From Nocardia yamanashiensis NBRC 100130 (lineage in GTDB: Bacteria; Actinomycetota; Actinomycetes; Mycobacteriales; Mycobacteriaceae), in assembly GCF_001613325.1 (NCBI RefSeq), contig NZ_BDCD01000057.1:1-32401 (forward strand): a stretch of DNA of 32,401 bases, in the 5' to 3' direction. A program made the position numbers and the translations under genes. Below are positions 30,908-32,401 of the stretch, in pieces. The notes below the pieces were generated by a model. That model had not been told where the DNA came from. It did not search any database and saw only the letters and a program-made list of their open reading frames with translations. Within the stretch, counting starts at the first letter, position 1. Each line of letters starts with the position of its first letter.

Positions 30908-31522
30908 CTACCGGTACCAGACGCCGGAATCCCAATCGCCGTAATCCCAGACGTTGAAATCGTAGCGGGTGTGCGCGCCGCCGAAGAGGTAGCCCCACCA
31001 GCCTGCGGAAGTGTCACACACCTGGTCGTCGCTGTTGCAGACGGTCAGCGTCGGGAAGCCGCCGAACCAATCGTCAACTCCGGAAAGCGGATAGCCGACG
31101 ATCTGATTGCCGGGCGTCGAGGACAAACCGGCCCAGCCCGGGCCCGCGGCCCGCTTGGGATCCGCCAGCAGAATGGCATTGGCATCGCCGGCGTCCTGGT
31201 GATTGGTCACCCAGGCGTGCAGGATGCCCGCACCCTCGCTGTGACCGATCAGCTTGATGTGGTCACCCGGGCACTGGTCGCGATGCTGCCAGAACAGCCG
31301 GTCGATTTCGTAATACCCCGACATCGGGTTGGCGGAGGTATATCCGACGGGCTGATTGACGAACGGGGCGAACACCGACGAGGTGTTGTCCCCGAAACCG
31401 CCGATTCCGATGGCCCACACACCGGTACAGTCATCGGCCTGAGCCTGCGGACCGGTCGCGGAAGTGATGGAAAGGAGAAGGGCCAACAATAATGCGGCGA
31501 AGAGCGCCGTTGCTCTACGCAT
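30908..31522 (-). CDS. Cutinase-like secreted serine esterase
   Basis: The 204-residue precursor has a signal peptide (about 1-29). The mature protein has a GHSEGAG nucleophile elbow (93-99, Ser95). CNSDDQVCD (162-170) puts Asp166 between two cysteines with the same C-x3-D-x2-C spacing as fungal cutinase (Cys171, Asp175, Cys178). His184 lies in GGAHTRYDF, and an N-terminal Cys32/Cys84 pair completes the two-disulfide cutinase pattern. It probably hydrolyses ester lipids outside the cell. PE-PPE-domain esterases are a related alternative. The start has AAAGAAAG upstream. Confidence 0.85.
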   Translation of the reverse strand: MRRATALFAALLLALLLSITSATGPQAQADDCTGVWAIGIGGFGDNTSSVFAPFVNQPVGYTSANPMSGYYEIDRLFWQHRDQCPGDHIKLIGHSEGAGILHAWVTNHQDAGDANAILLADPKRAAGPGWAGLSSTPGNQIVGYPLSGVDDWFGGFPTLTVCNSDDQVCDTSAGWWGYLFGGAHTRYDFNVWDYGDWDSGVWYR

Positions 31523-31710
31523 GGTCGTAACTTTCTTTATTTATTTGCCTCCGGGTCCGGCCCGGCTTGCGCCCTATGTACCCAGAAGTTGCTGGCGTTC
31601 TTGACTTCTGTCGAAACAGTTACACAGGGCCCGAATCCGTTTGCCGTAACGCAATGTCGGAGAGGCGAATCGGCTTGCCCGTCAGCGTGATCTCGGCGAA
31701 CCGGCGCCGA

Positions 31711-32401
31711 TCAGCCGATGGGAAGTCCCGCCAGGGCCGCCAGCACGCCCAGCCCGCCGGCGCCCAGCAGCGCGCTCACCACGCCGCGCCGCGCCGCCAG
31801 CAGCCAAATCGCCGCCGCCGCAAGCACCGCGAACTGCCAGCCGTGCCGCAGGACCAAGGCGAGCGGGATCGCGGAGCCGATGATCGCGCCGATGACCGCG
31901 GGGCCCGCACCGGACAGGAAGGCCTGCACGGCGACATTCGCGCGCAGCCGGTCGAAATGGCGGCCGCCGAAGATGACGAACAGGAACGAGGGCGCGAAAG
32001 CGACTGCGGCGGCGAACAATCCGCCGGACAGGCCCGCGGCCGCGTAGCCGACCACGGCGACGGTCTGCACCACCGGTCCGGGTGTGATCTGGCCCAGCGC
32101 AACGGCATTGAGGAATTGGGCCGGGCTCATCCAGTGATAGTGGTCGACCGCGTCTGACTGCATGAGCGGGATGATCACGAACCCGCCGCCGTAGGACAGC
32201 GCGCCCACCTTCAAGGCCACCCAGCCGACCGCCGCCAGCCCGCCCAGCGCGGGTGCACCGACCGCGAGCGGTATCGCACCGGCCGCCGAGCCCGGGCGGC
32301 GGGGCAGTGCGCCGCGCACCACGATCTCCGCCAATCCCGCTGCGATGAGCACCAATACCAGCCACGGCCCGATCAGCGCGGCCGCCGCACCGCCCGCGAT
32401 C
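31711..32401 (-). CDS. chrA: Chromate transporter ChrA, C-terminal part (cut by window edge)
   Basis: The frame is open from the right edge to the TGA at 31711-31713, giving about 229 residues. It shows the CHR-domain signature FGGGFV-type stretch VGALSYGGGFVIIPLMQSDAV, then FLNAVALGQITPGPVVQTVAVVGYAAAG with the conserved PGP, and several further helices ending GLPIG. This is the second CHR domain of a long, two-domain ChrA or a short-chain form; the N-terminal half lies outside. ChrA proteins export chromate by proton-coupled transport. Confidence 0.88.
   Translation of the reverse strand, partial: IAGGAAAALIGPWLVLVLIAAGLAEIVVRGALPRRPGSAAGAIPLAVGAPALGGLAAVGWVALKVGALSYGGGFVIIPLMQSDAVDHYHWMSPAQFLNAVALGQITPGPVVQTVAVVGYAAAGLSGGLFAAAVAFAPSFLFVIFGGRHFDRLRANVAVQAFLSGAGPAVIGAIIGSAIPLALVLRHGWQFAVLAAAAIWLLAARRGVVSALLGAGGLGVLAALAGLPIG

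Noticed and set aside
1..32401. CRISPR arrays, insertion sequences, tRNA genes or attachment sites
   Set aside because: No regularly spaced repeats, transposase motifs, tRNA folds or flanking direct repeats were found.

Overview
The window is high-GC DNA with strongly G/C-ending codons, GTG and TTG starts and gene content typical of Actinomycetota. The likely source is Nocardia or a close relative in the Mycobacteriales. The pointers are a cutinase-like secreted esterase, a lipoprotein L,D-transpeptidase of the mycobacterial type, a DUF2993/LmeA-like protein and a tandem Lrp regulator. The species is an inference. I see no rRNA, tRNA, CRISPR array, insertion sequence or phage gene. No gene-free stretch exceeds 300 bp; the longest gaps are about 190-210 bp.

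Layout. 1-5.0 kb holds a cut-off SDR gene, a barstar-domain protein, an FAD monooxygenase followed by cutA, a GNAT acetyltransferase, a VOC protein and an alpha/beta-hydrolase that lacks its catalytic Ser and His. 5.0-8.6 kb is a detoxification-like group: PPOX-fold flavoenzyme, type III alkylsulfatase and TetR regulator, with a divergent ABM-domain protein. 8.6-9.9 kb has a divergent HIT protein and APH-fold phosphotransferase. 10-11.5 kb is an APC permease.

11.7-15.2 kb is the most interesting region. Four co-directional genes, two of whose three junctions are ATGA overlaps or close coupling, encode a secreted, membrane-anchored protein with His/Met-rich beta domains, a YtkA/FixH-like protein, a polytopic membrane protein and a further membrane-anchored beta protein. 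The membrane protein carries, in order, D-X3-H-X12-H and D-X3-H-X13-H. These are the spacings of the two copper sites of PmoC, the particulate methane/ammonia monooxygenase subunit. No PmoA-like gene is present, so this looks like a copper membrane system of undescribed function, not a normal CuMMO.

15.2-20 kb: NYN/PIN protein, AlkZ-like winged-helix protein, small secreted protein, MarR regulator with two clear operators in front of a small membrane protein, SDR and DUF2993 protein. 20-23.7 kb: tandem Lrp regulator divergent from an MFS transporter plus M20 amidohydrolase operon. 23.8-28.7 kb: EEP-family nuclease/phosphatase, L,D-transpeptidase lipoprotein, and a galactose-oxidase-like copper radical oxidase with five N-terminal repeats and no signal peptide, lying in the same frame as the transpeptidase behind a single TGA. 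28.7-32.4 kb: SgcJ-like protein, CtaG-like copper protein with a near-perfect 25-bp palindrome at its start, two convergent secreted proteins (one cutinase-like) and the C-terminal part of a ChrA chromate transporter cut by the right edge.

Copper recurs in three separate loci: the PmoC-like cassette, the radical oxidase and CtaG. Several palindromic operators are unusually clear and are listed separately.
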